This document shows, one piece after another, positions 51,262 to 60,337 of a stretch of DNA of 64,000 bases. Position 1 is the stretch's first letter, and the number at the start of each line of letters is the position of its first letter. This DNA comes from Sphingomonas sp. ATCC 31555. Its GTDB lineage: Bacteria; Pseudomonadota; Alphaproteobacteria; Sphingomonadales; Sphingomonadaceae. Both the position numbers and the translations under genes were made by a program. The notes under the pieces are model-generated. The model saw only the letters and a list, made by a program, of their open reading frames with translations, was not told the origin of the DNA and did no database searches. The DNA lies in the NCBI RefSeq assembly GCF_000282895.1, contig NZ_ALBQ01000001.1:1-64000 (forward strand), read 5' to 3'.

Positions 51262-51584
51262 CGTTCCCCCTCGATGAATCCGATTTGGACCGTCCGACGA
51301 TGATTCTCTGCGCGCCCCCTGCGATCATCGTCGTAACTTGTTGAGAGCTGTAGAGGATGCAGGACAGGATCGTCCATCCTTGCGGAGCGATATGCCACCA
51401 TTTCGGATCGAACGGGCTGATCGCATCCCGGGCGGCGGCAGCACCCGCTTATGAGACACGAAAATCATCTTATTAAAAATACGGAACTTTTCCCCTTCGC
51501 ACCCGTTCAGACCGGCTATTCCTTTCGGAAGACCCCTTAAACTTGAAACGGCCGGGCACCCCGGGGTGCCCGGCCGAATTCTTG
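51262..51584. other. Intergenic region between NfrB-like glycosyltransferase and RcnB-like gene
   Basis: No open frame here has gene-like features. It holds the leader of the glycosyltransferase, an AT-rich patch around 51455-51485 (TCTTATTAAAAATACGG) that could be a promoter region, and the palindromic terminator listed separately. Confidence 0.5.
51549..51576 (-). terminator. Perfect 28-bp palindrome, terminator of the RcnB-like gene
   Basis: The arms CGGCCGGGCACCCC and GGGGTGCCCGGCCG form an uninterrupted palindrome 8 bases after the RcnB-like stop, followed on the minus strand by TTTCAAGTTT. The very strong stem and T-rich tail fit intrinsic termination. Confidence 0.78.
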
Positions 51585-52109
51585 TTATCGGTAGAAGCCC
51601 GGCAGAACCCGGATCACGCGGCCGCGGCGCCGGTCCACCAACAGCATGTCGCCATAGTGGCGCACCCACACCCGGTTCACGCCCGCCGGCGGCAGGTGGT
51701 AGCGCCAAGGGCTCGCGATTACATAGCGCGGCCCGTAATAAACCTGTCCGATCCGCGCACCCGGCTGGAAGCGGGAATAGCGGAACGGCGCGCGCCACGA
51801 ACCGCGCGCGTACAGGTCGCCGTGCCGTTCGCGCCATACGCGCCAGTCATTGTCCGCCCAGCGCCGGTCGCGATCGCGCAGGTCTTCGCGGAATTCGCGA
51901 TGCGCCTCGCGCAGATCGCGCCGCTCCTCGCGAATTCGCCGCGGATCGCCCGACCGCTCGGCGCGCGCCAGATCCCGTCTTTCGCTGCGAATCTCGCGCA
52001 CGTCCCCGCGCAGTTCGGCGCGCGACTGGGCCATCGCGCTTGCCGGCATCACCACCATCGCCGGTGCGGCAACGGCAACCAGCAGCGCTGCGGTGACAAA
52101 CTTCTTCAT
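51585..52109 (-). CDS. RcnB-family periplasmic protein
   Basis: A 174-residue protein with a signal peptide (KKFVTAALLVAVAAPAMVV), a highly charged Arg/Asp/Glu helix (RREIR-like repeats: SERRDLARAERSGDPR, REERRDLREAHREF) and a C-terminal RcnB-type domain (FRYSRFQPGARIGQVYYGPRYV, PWRYHLPPAG, VRHYGDMLLVDRRRGRVI). RcnB proteins sit in the periplasm and in E. coli affect Ni/Co homeostasis; most homologues have no known role. GGAG lies before the ATG. Confidence 0.82.
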   Translation of the reverse strand: MKKFVTAALLVAVAAPAMVVMPASAMAQSRAELRGDVREIRSERRDLARAERSGDPRRIREERRDLREAHREFREDLRDRDRRWADNDWRVWRERHGDLYARGSWRAPFRYSRFQPGARIGQVYYGPRYVIASPWRYHLPPAGVNRVWVRHYGDMLLVDRRRGRVIRVLPGFYR

Positions 52110-52225
52110 TGGAGCCTCCATCCTCGTTGATCCCCGCCGGCAGCTGGGCCGGCATGGGATGGAAGATGGAGCGCGCCGGCTGAACGATCCGAAAACCGAT
52201 TCGTCAGCCACCGTAAAGCTTCAGC

Positions 52226-52708
52226 CTAGGGTCCGGTATTGCCGCCGCCACCGCCGCCGGCGCCGGCACCAGGTGCGCCCACCGTACCGATATTGCCGAA
52301 CAGATCCTGGAAGAAGCTGCGGCCGCGGCCGAGCGTCGGCGTGGTCTTGCCATAGGGGCTGATCAAAGCCGCCAGTTCCGCGCCGGTCTGGTCCACCGCC
52401 GCCACATTGCCCGACGCATCGAAGCGGACGCGCAGCGTCGTCTGCGTCTTTACGCGCGGATTACGGAAGGCGAAGTTGCTGCTGTCGCGCGAGACGTAGA
52501 ACCACTCGCCTTCGTTGAACTGGCTGGTGAAGCTGGGCTGGCCCAGCATCTGCGCCACCGATTCGCGCGTATCGATCCCCGGCTGCACCGAAGCGACCAG
52601 ATCGTGATCGACCACATAGCCCTGATGCGTCCGCACCGGCGTACAGGCGGTGGTGCCGAGCACGACCAACAACGCGGCGGTGCCGAGCGTGCGAACGGGA
52701 AGCGACAT
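52226..52708 (-). CDS. bamE: BAM-complex lipoprotein BamE
   Basis: A 160-residue lipoprotein of the SmpA/OmlA family that supports outer-membrane protein assembly. It has a lipobox (LGTTACTP), the conserved VQPGIDTRESVAQMLGQPS and WFYVSRD segments, and a Gly-rich C-terminus (GAGAGGGGGGNTGP). GGAG precedes the ATG. It is divergent from the cytochrome bc1 chaperone gene, an arrangement common in sphingomonads. Confidence 0.9.
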   Translation of the reverse strand: MSLPVRTLGTAALLVVLGTTACTPVRTHQGYVVDHDLVASVQPGIDTRESVAQMLGQPSFTSQFNEGEWFYVSRDSSNFAFRNPRVKTQTTLRVRFDASGNVAAVDQTGAELAALISPYGKTTPTLGRGRSFFQDLFGNIGTVGAPGAGAGGGGGGNTGP

Positions 52709-52824
52709 CGGGATCTCCAGGCAAACACATGCGGCCCGCGGATTGCATCCCGGGCCGAACGCCTCAATATGCGGCAAAATGCGGCCAAACAAGGTCGCTA
52801 CCGAGGAAGGCGCGAACAACAGCG

Positions 52825-53337
52825 ATGCAATGGCTCCAGCGGCTCTTCAATCGCCCCGATCGGGGCACCATGCCGCAGCTCTATGCCGGCGTGGTCGCGC
52901 GCGGCCGCGCACCGCACTGGTATGTCGAAGGCGCCGTGCCCGATACGGTGGACGGCCGGTTCGACATGATCGCGGCGCTGCTCTGCCTGGTCCTGCTGCG
53001 GCTGGAGACGGAGCCGAAGGGCATCGCCCCGAGCACCGCGCTCGCCGAATGCTTTATCGACGATATGGACGGCCAGCTGCGTGAGATCGGCATCGGCGAC
53101 ATCATCGTCGGCAAGCATGTCGGGCGGATGATGGGTATGCTGGGCGGCCGGCTCGGCGCCTATCGCACCGGTCTGGCCGAGGGCGACCTCGGTCCTGCGC
53201 TGGTCCGCAACCTCTATCGTGGCGAGGCACCCGCGCCCGCCGCGCTCACCCATGTCGAGGCGCGGCTGCGCGCCTTTCGCGACGCGCTGGCGGCCCTGCC
53301 GATCGACCGTGTGATCGCCGGAGAACTGCCCGAATGA
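52825..53337 (+). CDS. Ubiquinol-cytochrome c chaperone (CBP3/UQCC-like)
   Basis: A 170-residue protein with the ubiquinol_cyt_c_chap domain: LYAGVVARGRAPHWYVEGAVPD, GRFDMIAALLCLVLLRLE, LAECFIDDMDGQLREIGIGD and VGKHVGRMMGMLGGR. In mitochondria the homologue helps make and assemble cytochrome b. Its stop overlaps the YceD-like start (ATGA), and the pair is conserved in alphaproteobacteria. Confidence 0.9.
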   Translation: MQWLQRLFNRPDRGTMPQLYAGVVARGRAPHWYVEGAVPDTVDGRFDMIAALLCLVLLRLETEPKGIAPSTALAECFIDDMDGQLREIGIGDIIVGKHVGRMMGMLGGRLGAYRTGLAEGDLGPALVRNLYRGEAPAPAALTHVEARLRAFRDALAALPIDRVIAGELPE

Positions 53338-53861
53338 ACGCTCCCGAATTTTCCCGAACCCATCGGCTGGACAAGATCGGCATGGGCGAAAGCGCCATCG
53401 AGATTGCCGCCACCGAAGACGAGCGTATCGCGCTCAGCCGTCGCTTCGGCTTCAAATCGATCGAGAAGCTCGATGCCGTCTTCCACCTGCACCGCGATGC
53501 GCAGGGCGTGGTGGCGCGCGGCCATGTTTCCGCCCGGCTGACCCAGGCCTGCGTGGTCACCGACGATCCGCTGCCGGCCAAGGTCGAACAGGATTTCGCG
53601 ATCCGGTTCGTCGCCGCGCCCGAGGCCGGCGCCGAGGAGGAAGTGGAGCTGACCGAGGACGAGTGCGACACCGTCTTCTACACCGGCGGCGCGATCGACT
53701 TGGGCGAGGCGGCAGCGGAGACGATGGCGCTGGAGATCGATCCCTATCCGCGCGGCCCCCGCGCGGCCGAGGTGCTGCGCGCGGCCGGGGTGAAGAGCGA
53801 GGAGGAACACCGCCCGGTGAACGCGCTGGCCGGCCTCAAGGATCTGTTGGCGAAGAAGTAG
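53334..53861 (+). CDS. DUF177/YceD-family protein (23S rRNA accumulation)
   Basis: A 175-residue DUF177 protein. The family marks are CVVTDDPLPAKVEQDFAIRFV near the middle and a C-terminal EIDPYPRGPRA followed by RPVNALAGLKDLL. YceD in E. coli and its plant homologue support large-subunit rRNA accumulation. In many genomes rpmF, plsX or fabH follow; here the next gene is a convergent TetR regulator overlapping its end by 26 bp. Confidence 0.87.
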   Translation: MNAPEFSRTHRLDKIGMGESAIEIAATEDERIALSRRFGFKSIEKLDAVFHLHRDAQGVVARGHVSARLTQACVVTDDPLPAKVEQDFAIRFVAAPEAGAEEEVELTEDECDTVFYTGGAIDLGEAAAETMALEIDPYPRGPRAAEVLRAAGVKSEEEHRPVNALAGLKDLLAKK

Positions 53862-54507
53862 GCGCGCCGATTCCTCGCGCCAGCAGCTGCGCGACCACGT
53901 CGGCAATGGCTTCGGGCGGCGTATCGTCGTCCCATACGCTGTAGCGCAGGCCGAGAAACACGTTCATGCCCATGATCGCCCAGGCATGGATCTCGCTGAC
54001 GTCGTCGCGCAGCTCGCCGCGCTCGGCCCCCGCCCGCAGCCGGGCGGCGATGCGGTCGGCAGTGCTGGCATAATGATGGCGGAAGCTGGCCGGGTCGACG
54101 AACTCGGCCTCGTCGATGATGCGATAGATTTCCTTGTGGGTGCGCGCGAAGCCGATAAAGGCTTGCAACGCGGCGCGTTCCGCATCGATCTGGTCGCGTG
54201 CCCCGCGTAGCGCGGGGGCGACATGCTCCCGCACCTGGTCGCTCATGTCGCGCACCAGCGCGCGGAACACCGCGTCCTTCGAATCGAAATAGGTATAGAA
54301 GCTGCCGAGCGCCACGCCCGCGCGTCGGGTAATGCCGCTGATCGATCCTTCGTGAAAGCCTTTCTCGCCGAATTCGGCGGCGGCCGCATCCAGGATCGAC
54401 CGCAGCGTGCGGCGACCGCGCTCGGTGCGCGGCGCCTTGCCCTCGCTGGCCGATCCGCCGCCGTCGGAATCCGAAGTGGCCGATATGCCACGCTGGCCCG
54501 CCTTCAT
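53836..54507 (-). CDS. TetR/AcrR-family transcriptional regulator
   Basis: A 223-residue regulator. The N-terminal helix-turn-helix reads ILDAAAAEFGEKGFHEGSIS, GITRRAGVALGSFYTYFDSKD; the C-terminal ligand domain is alpha-helical. It is divergent from the TonB-dependent receptor gene, with an inverted repeat between them that could be its operator. The likely targets are therefore the receptor and perhaps the MFS gene behind it. The inducer is unknown. Confidence 0.88.
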   Translation of the reverse strand: MKAGQRGISATSDSDGGGSASEGKAPRTERGRRTLRSILDAAAAEFGEKGFHEGSISGITRRAGVALGSFYTYFDSKDAVFRALVRDMSDQVREHVAPALRGARDQIDAERAALQAFIGFARTHKEIYRIIDEAEFVDPASFRHHYASTADRIAARLRAGAERGELRDDVSEIHAWAIMGMNVFLGLRYSVWDDDTPPEAIADVVAQLLARGIGAPTSSPTDP

Positions 54508-54531
54508 CCGCCTCCCCTTTCACTCCCAAGT

Positions 54532-54552
54532 TGAAACCCGGTTCAGGTTTCA
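54532..54552. promoter_or_regulatory. Candidate TetR operator between the tetR-like and receptor genes
   Basis: TGAAACC (54532-54538) and GGTTTCA (54546-54552) form a perfect 7-bp inverted repeat with a 7-base spacer in the 112-bp divergent intergenic region. The length and spacing suit a TetR-family dimer site. No footprint evidence is possible from sequence. Confidence 0.45.
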
Positions 54553-54619
54553 GTATAGCCTCGCGCACCGGCTTACAACCCACGAAGAGATCGGGTTGAA
54601 CCAGGGGAGGATTGATCGC

Positions 54620-56953
54620 ATGTCACGCCACCGTTCCGTCCGCGCCGCATTGTTCGCCAGCGTTGCGCTGTTTGCCGCGGCGCCGGCCTTTGCGCAGGAA
54701 TCGCCTGCCAGCACCCAGGAACCCGCTGCCAACGGCATCCCCGCGGAAGGCGAAATCATCGTCACCGCGCGCCGGCGGGAAGAAAGCCTGCTCGACGTGC
54801 CGATCGCCGTCAGCGCGATCAGCGGCGAACAGTTGAGTGCGCAGGGCGCGCTCGACATCACCGATATCACGAACGCCGTGCCGAACGTGACGCTGGAAGT
54901 CTCGCGCGGCACCAACAACACGCTTTCCGCCTTCATTCGCGGCGTCGGCCAGCAGGATCCTGTCGCCGGCTTCGAAGCCGGTGTCGGCCTATATCTCGAC
55001 GACGTCTATCTGAACCGGCCGCAGGCCGCCGTGCTCGACATCTACGACGTCGAACGGATCGAGGTGCTGCGCGGCCCGCAGGGTACGCTCTACGGCCGCA
55101 ACACCATTGGCGGCGCGGTGAAATATGTAACCAAGCGCATCGGTGCCGATCCTTCGCTGCAGCTGCGCGGCGCCTATGGCTCGTACAACCAGGCCGATCT
55201 GGTGGTCAGCGCCAGCGCGCCGATCGCCGATACCGGCCTGAAGGTCAGCGCAGCCGGTGCCCGCCTCAGCCGCGGCGGCTTCGGGACAAACCTCACCACC
55301 GGACAGGACAATTACAACAAGGATCTGTGGGCGGCGCGCGGCACGATCGAGTACGAGCCCAGCAACAGCGCCTTCTTCCGCATCTCCGGCGACTATACCC
55401 ACGACAAGAGCAACCCGCGCGGCGGCCATCGCCTGATCCCCGGCATCGTCAGCGGCACGCCGGTACTGGCCGACAAGTTCGACTCGCGCGGCGGCCTCGT
55501 CACGCCGCGCCAGGACGTGAAGGCCTGGGGCGTGACCGGACTGGCCGAACTCTACGCGACGGACTGGCTGACGCTGCGCTCGATCACCGCCTATCGCAAG
55601 GATGACAGCGCCACGCCGATCGATTTCGACGCGCTCGCCGCCGTCCAGGTCGACGTGCCGGCCTTCTACAACAACAAGCAGTTCAGCCAGGAAACCCAGC
55701 TGCTGGTGGATACGGGCAGCTTCTCCGGCCTGCTCGGCGTCTATTATCTCGATGCCAAGGCGCGCACCGTGTTCGACGTGCGCCTGCCCGGCGGCGTGAC
55801 CGCGCTGACCTTCGGCGACGTCAACACCGATACCGTGGCCGTGTTCGGCGATTTCACCTACGATATCACGCCGATGCTCAGCGTGTCGGCGGGTGGCCGC
55901 TATACCTGGGATCAGCGCCAGTCGCGCGTGCTGCGCCAGACCTTCCTTGGCGGAGGATCGCCGTTCTTCGGCGGCACCGGCACGCTGTTCGCCACCACCT
56001 CGGATTTCCGCGGTACCGCCGACTTTGCGAAGTTCACCCCCCGCGCCTCGATCAGCTTCAAGCCGAGCAGCGATCACACGCTGTATGCAAGCTGGGCGGA
56101 CGGCTTCAAGGGCGGCGGCTTCGATCCGCGCGGCCAAACCAGCGCCTGCCGAACGCCCAGCGGCACCACCTGCACCGCGCAGCAGGTGTACGACTTCATG
56201 TCGTTCGATCCCGAAACCGTCACCAGCTACGAAATCGGCTACAAGGCGTCGCTGTTCGACCGGCGGCTCAATGTCGCGTTGGCCGCATTCCACGCCGATT
56301 ACACCGATGTGCAGGTGCCGGGGTCGATCGGCACCACGATCAACGGGCAGCAGACGTTCATCGGCATCACCACCAATGCCGGCAAGGCGCGGATGCGCGG
56401 CGTGGAGTTCGAGGGCAATCTGATCGCGGCGCGCGATCTGGCTGCGCCGGGTGGTACGCTCAACCTCAACTGGTCGGTCGGCTATCTCGATGCACGCTAC
56501 AAGCAGTTCATCGATTCCCGCGGCATCGATGTCGCCAGTCGCCGCCGCATCCAGAACACCCCCGATTGGACCGCCAGCGGCACGATTGCTTATTCGGTGC
56601 CGGTGGGCAGCGAAGGCCAGGTAGCGGCGAGCTTTACCGCGTCGTACCGCAGCGCCTCGCAGCAGTTCGAACTACGCACGCCGATGCTGGACCAGCCGGG
56701 CTTCACCCTTTTCGACGCGAATTTGAATTGGGAGGTCAACAAGATGCTTTCGTTCGGCCTCCACGGCCGCAACCTGTTCGACAAGCGCTACATCGTCTCG
56801 GGCTACAACTTCCTCGCGCAGAACCCGGACACGGGCGCGTTCCTGCGCAACGCGGCGGGCGCCTATGTTCCCACGCTGGGTACGGAAGGCGTGCTGACCG
56901 CCTATTACGGCAATCCGCGCCAGGTGTTCGTCACGGGGACGGTGAAGTTCTGA
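54620..56953 (+). CDS. TonB-dependent outer-membrane receptor
   Basis: A 777-residue receptor with a signal peptide (ALFASVALFAAAPAFA), a TonB-box-like stretch (GEIIVTARRREE), the plug domain (DVPIAVSAISGEQLSA, RGPQGTLYGRNTIGGAV) and a 22-strand barrel ending in VFVTGTVKF with a terminal Phe. It resembles the sphingomonad receptors for aromatic, steroid-like or other small organic nutrients; no siderophore feature is clear. GGGGAGG precedes the ATG. The neighbouring TetR gene and the MFS gene downstream suggest one uptake unit. Confidence 0.92.
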   Translation: MSRHRSVRAALFASVALFAAAPAFAQESPASTQEPAANGIPAEGEIIVTARRREESLLDVPIAVSAISGEQLSAQGALDITDITNAVPNVTLEVSRGTNNTLSAFIRGVGQQDPVAGFEAGVGLYLDDVYLNRPQAAVLDIYDVERIEVLRGPQGTLYGRNTIGGAVKYVTKRIGADPSLQLRGAYGSYNQADLVVSASAPIADTGLKVSAAGARLSRGGFGTNLTTGQDNYNKDLWAARGTIEYEPSNSAFFRISGDYTHDKSNPRGGHRLIPGIVSGTPVLADKFDSRGGLVTPRQDVKAWGVTGLAELYATDWLTLRSITAYRKDDSATPIDFDALAAVQVDVPAFYNNKQFSQETQLLVDTGSFSGLLGVYYLDAKARTVFDVRLPGGVTALTFGDVNTDTVAVFGDFTYDITPMLSVSAGGRYTWDQRQSRVLRQTFLGGGSPFFGGTGTLFATTSDFRGTADFAKFTPRASISFKPSSDHTLYASWADGFKGGGFDPRGQTSACRTPSGTTCTAQQVYDFMSFDPETVTSYEIGYKASLFDRRLNVALAAFHADYTDVQVPGSIGTTINGQQTFIGITTNAGKARMRGVEFEGNLIAARDLAAPGGTLNLNWSVGYLDARYKQFIDSRGIDVASRRRIQNTPDWTASGTIAYSVPVGSEGQVAASFTASYRSASQQFELRTPMLDQPGFTLFDANLNWEVNKMLSFGLHGRNLFDKRYIVSGYNFLAQNPDTGAFLRNAAGAYVPTLGTEGVLTAYYGNPRQVFVTGTVKF

Positions 56954-56977
56954 GGACGACGCCAACCACATGATCCT

Positions 56978-57073
56978 CGTCATTCCCGCGAAGGCGGGAA
57001 GCCATTGGCCTGTGCGCTGGGGAAAGGACCGTAGCACCTGCGCGAATGGATCCCCGCCTTCGCGGGGATGACG
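56978..57073. repeat. REP-like imperfect inverted repeat
   Basis: Two hairpins face each other: TTCCCGC-GAAG-GCGGGAA (56983-57000) and TCCCCGC-CTTC-GCGGGGA (57051-57068), with outer TCGTCA and TGACGA ends. This is the typical form of dispersed REP elements in proteobacteria. It lies between the receptor and the MFS gene and could also weaken transcription through to the latter. Confidence 0.7.
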
Positions 57074-57145
57074 ATGGATCTCGACTTCCCTCCGAACAAC
57101 GAGGGCCGCTAGGCAGCGTTCACCATCTCCGGCCGAGGACTCACC

Positions 57146-58399
57146 ATGCCCCCGCACCCCAACCGTCCCGCTGCCCCACGCGGCCTCGTCCTCGCGATGC
57201 TGCTGCTCGTCTACATCTTCAACTTCCTCGACCGGCAGATCCTCTCCATCCTCGCCCAGCCGGTGAAAGCGGATCTGGGGCTCGACGACGGGCAGCTCGG
57301 CATGCTCGGCGGCTTTGCCTTCGCTTTGCTCTATTCCACCCTCGCCATCCCGCTGGCGATGCTGGCCGACCGCACCAGCCGCAGCTGGGTGATCGCCGTC
57401 TCGCTCGGCGTGTGGAGCGCCTTTACCGCGCTGTGCGGCACCGCGCAGACCTTTGCGAGCATGTTCCTCTACCGGCTCGGTGTCGGCGTCGGGGAAGCCG
57501 GCGGCGTGGCACCCAGCTATGCCCTGATCGCAGATGCGTACCCGGCCGAGCGCCGGTCGCGCGCGCTGTCGATCTATTCGCTGGGCATCCCGCTCGGTTC
57601 AGCGGGCGGGGCGCTGCTCGGCGGGTATATCGCCCAGACGGTGGAGTGGCGCACCGCCTTCCTCTTCGTCGGGCTCCTCGGATTGCTGATCGCCGTGCCG
57701 TTCAAGTGGATCGTCCGCGATCCGCCGCGCGCTGCGCCCGCCAAGGACGCCGTTCCCCTTGGCCGCGTCTTTGCTATCCTCGCCGCAAAGCCCAGTTTCT
57801 GGCTGCTCGCCTTCGGCGCGGCGGCGGGGTCGATGTGCGGCTATGGTGTCGCCTTCTGGCTACCGAGCCTCATCCTTCGCAGCTTCCAACTCAATCTGGC
57901 GCAGGTCGGCCAGTTCTTTGGCGGACTGCTGCTCACCGGCGGGGTGGCCGGCATCCTGCTCGGCGGCTGGCTGGGGGACCGGCTGGGGCAGCGGAATCGC
58001 AAATGGTATGCGCTGGCGCCTGCGATCAGCTACGTGATCGGCCTGCCGCTGTTCGTGGCCGGCGTGCTGGCGCAGAGCTGGCAGGCGGCGTTCCTGCTGT
58101 TCCTCGTGCCGCAGGCGCTGGTCTATGTCTGGCTGGGGCCGGTGCTCACCGCCGTGCAGCACCTCGTGCCGTCGCACCTGCGCGCCACCGCCTCGGCCTC
58201 GTTCCTGCTGATCAACAACCTGATCGGCCTGGGCCTGGGCAGCTGGGTGATCGGCCTGCTTTCCGCAAGGCTGACCCCGGCCTATGGGCCTGCGGACGGC
58301 CTGCGCTATGCGATCGCGGCGGGGCTTGGGCTGTATCTCGTCGCCGGCATCCTGATGGCGCTGGCGAGCCGGCGGCTGGCGCGCGACTGGGTCGATTGA
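57146..58399 (+). CDS. MFS transporter, Spinster-like/aromatic-acid group
   Basis: A 417-residue 12-helix transporter. Landmarks are LLVYIFNFLDRQILSILAQPVK in TM1 (here cited as FNFLDRQIL), AMLADRTSRSWVIA at motif A, and RLGVGVGEAGGVAPSYALI followed by YPAERRSRALSIYSLGIP. This is the Spinster-like MFS branch common beside TonB receptors in sphingomonads. It probably moves the compound taken in by the receptor across the inner membrane; that is inference. Confidence 0.85.
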   Translation: MPPHPNRPAAPRGLVLAMLLLVYIFNFLDRQILSILAQPVKADLGLDDGQLGMLGGFAFALLYSTLAIPLAMLADRTSRSWVIAVSLGVWSAFTALCGTAQTFASMFLYRLGVGVGEAGGVAPSYALIADAYPAERRSRALSIYSLGIPLGSAGGALLGGYIAQTVEWRTAFLFVGLLGLLIAVPFKWIVRDPPRAAPAKDAVPLGRVFAILAAKPSFWLLAFGAAAGSMCGYGVAFWLPSLILRSFQLNLAQVGQFFGGLLLTGGVAGILLGGWLGDRLGQRNRKWYALAPAISYVIGLPLFVAGVLAQSWQAAFLLFLVPQALVYVWLGPVLTAVQHLVPSHLRATASASFLLINNLIGLGLGSWVIGLLSARLTPAYGPADGLRYAIAAGLGLYLVAGILMALASRRLARDWVD

Positions 58400-58420
58400 C
58401 GGCCCGATTCCCGCTCCCGC

Positions 58421-58443
58421 GTGGTTACTTCTATAATAACCAC
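58421..58443 (+). promoter_or_regulatory. Hairpin and -10-like box abutting the start codon of the small gene
   Basis: GTGGTTA (58421-58427) pairs with TAACCAC (58437-58443), ending right at the ATG. The loop contains a perfect TATAAT (58432-58437), six bases before the ATG, the distance expected between a -10 box and the first transcribed base. No ribosome site is present, so a leaderless transcript is possible. A convincing -35 was not found. Confidence 0.4.
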
Positions 58444-58680
58444 ATGAGCTATACCCCGACCGACCTCGTCAAAGCCGAGAAGAATGTGGTGCTCGCCGAG
58501 CGCCACATTGCCGCCCAGCAGGAAGTCCTCGCGATGATGCGCGCCGCCGGCAGCCCTACCGAGGGCGCGCAGGAACTGCTCGCCAAGTTCGAAGCCGATC
58601 TCGGCCGCGCAGAGCGCATCCGCGACTGGATCGCCAGCGGTCTGGGCGAGCGCGGCCGCGAGCAGCGCGCAGCGGCCTGA
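58444..58680 (+). CDS. Small helical protein of unknown function
   Basis: A 78-residue protein that looks like a single long amphipathic helix or coiled coil (VKAEKNVVLAERHIAAQQEV, LLAKFEADLGRAERIRDW). No motif is recognised. It has no ribosome site upstream (see the hairpin entry), and its stop touches the stop of prfC on the other strand. Codon use resembles its neighbours. Confidence 0.58.
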   Translation: MSYTPTDLVKAEKNVVLAERHIAAQQEVLAMMRAAGSPTEGAQELLAKFEADLGRAERIRDWIASGLGERGREQRAAA

Positions 58681-60249
58681 TTACCGCTCGCGCGTCGCGG
58701 CGAACTTCACCTTGTTGTAGCGCTCCGCAATATATCCCACCTCCCAGGCCGATTTGGCCAGGAACACCGGATTGCCGTCGCGATCCTTGGCGAGCGCGCC
58801 GCGATTGAGGTCCAGAAACTCCTTCATCGCGGCGGGATCGTCGGACGAAATCCAGCGCGCGGTGTCATAGGGCGAAGGCTCCAGCACCGCGCCGACCTTA
58901 TATTCGGCATCGAGCCGGCTGAGCAGCACGTCGAGCTGCAGCTGGCCGACCACGCCGATGATCCAGTTCGATCCGATCTCCGGATAGAAGACCTGGATCA
59001 CGCCCTCTTCGGACAGATCGTCCAGCGCCTTGCGCAGCTGCTTGGTCTTGGTCGGGTCCTTGAGCGCCACGCGGCGCAGGATTTCCGGCGCAAAGTTGGG
59101 CAGCCCGGTGAAGCGCACTGCCGCCCGCTCGGACAGCGTGTCGCCCACCCGCAGCGTCCCATGGTTGGGGATGCCGATGATGTCGCCGGGAAACGCCTCG
59201 TCGGCCAGTTCGCGCTCGCGGGCGAAGAACAGGATCGGCGAGTGGATCGCGATCGGCTTGCCGTGCCCCGTCGGCGTCAGCTTCATGCCGCGCTTGAAGG
59301 TGCCCGAGACCAGCCGCATGAAGGCGATACGGTCGCGGTGGTTGGGATCCATGTTCGCCTGGACCTTGAACACGAAGCCCGTCACCTCGTCGCGGGTCGG
59401 CTCCACCGGCGCCGGTTCGGCCGGCAGCGCGTGCGGCGGCGGCGCGAACTCGGCGATCGCCGCGATCAGCGAATCCACCCCGAACTCCTTCAGCGCCGAG
59501 CCGAAATAGACCGGCGTCATGTCGCCGTTGCGATAGGCCTCGCCGTCGAATTCGGCATAGCCCGCCTGGGCGAGCTCGACATCCTCGCGCAGCTTGGCGA
59601 GATTGTCGGCGGAGACGATCGCATCGAGCTGCGGATCGTCGAGTCCGGTCGTCTGGATCACCTTGCCGTGGAATTCTCGGGCATCGCCCTCGGGGAGCAG
59701 CAGGCGCTTGGTTGCGAGGTCGTAGATGCCCTCGAAGGTGCCGCCCATGCCCACCGGCCAGGTCATCGGCACCACGTCGAGCTGCAGCAGCTCGGCCACC
59801 TCGTCCAGCGTCGCGAACACCTCGCGGCCCTCGCGATCGACCTTGTTGACGAAAGTGATGATCGGCACGTTGCGCAGACGGCAGACCTCGAACAGCTTGC
59901 GGGTCTGGCTTTCGATGCCCTTGGCGACGTCGATCACCATCACCGCCGAGTCCACCGCCGTCAGCGTGCGGTAGGTGTCTTCCGAGAAGTCCTCGTGGCC
60001 CGGCGTGTCGAGCAGGTTGAAGGTGATGCCGTCGCGCTCGAACGTCATCACCGAGCTGGTGACCGAGATGCCGCGCTGCTGCTCGATCTTCATCCAGTCC
60101 GAGCGGGCACGGCGGGCAGCGCCGCGCGCCTTCACTTCGCCGGCAAGGTGGATCGCGCCGCCGAACAGCAGCAGCTTTTCGGTCAGCGTGGTCTTGCCCG
60201 CGTCCGGGTGCGAGATGATGGCGAACGTACGACGATCGGAGGGGGACAT
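58681..60249 (-). CDS. prfC: Peptide chain release factor 3
   Basis: A 522-residue translational GTPase that recycles RF1/RF2 after termination. G motifs are SHPDAGKTTLTEK (G1), GHEDFSEDTYRTL (G3) and NKVDREG (G4); the later domains include FKVQANMDPNHRDRIAFMR and VVGQLQLDVLLSRL. The length and order match the family fully. Confidence 0.96.
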   Translation of the reverse strand: MSPSDRRTFAIISHPDAGKTTLTEKLLLFGGAIHLAGEVKARGAARRARSDWMKIEQQRGISVTSSVMTFERDGITFNLLDTPGHEDFSEDTYRTLTAVDSAVMVIDVAKGIESQTRKLFEVCRLRNVPIITFVNKVDREGREVFATLDEVAELLQLDVVPMTWPVGMGGTFEGIYDLATKRLLLPEGDAREFHGKVIQTTGLDDPQLDAIVSADNLAKLREDVELAQAGYAEFDGEAYRNGDMTPVYFGSALKEFGVDSLIAAIAEFAPPPHALPAEPAPVEPTRDEVTGFVFKVQANMDPNHRDRIAFMRLVSGTFKRGMKLTPTGHGKPIAIHSPILFFARERELADEAFPGDIIGIPNHGTLRVGDTLSERAAVRFTGLPNFAPEILRRVALKDPTKTKQLRKALDDLSEEGVIQVFYPEIGSNWIIGVVGQLQLDVLLSRLDAEYKVGAVLEPSPYDTARWISSDDPAAMKEFLDLNRGALAKDRDGNPVFLAKSAWEVGYIAERYNKVKFAATRER

Positions 60250-60337
60250 ACGGGTGCTTCGAACGGGAGGGAGAATCGCGACGCCTTAGTCGGTGGCGGG
60301 ATTTTTAGCCAGCGGTGCGTGCTGGCCCGGTTGTCCC

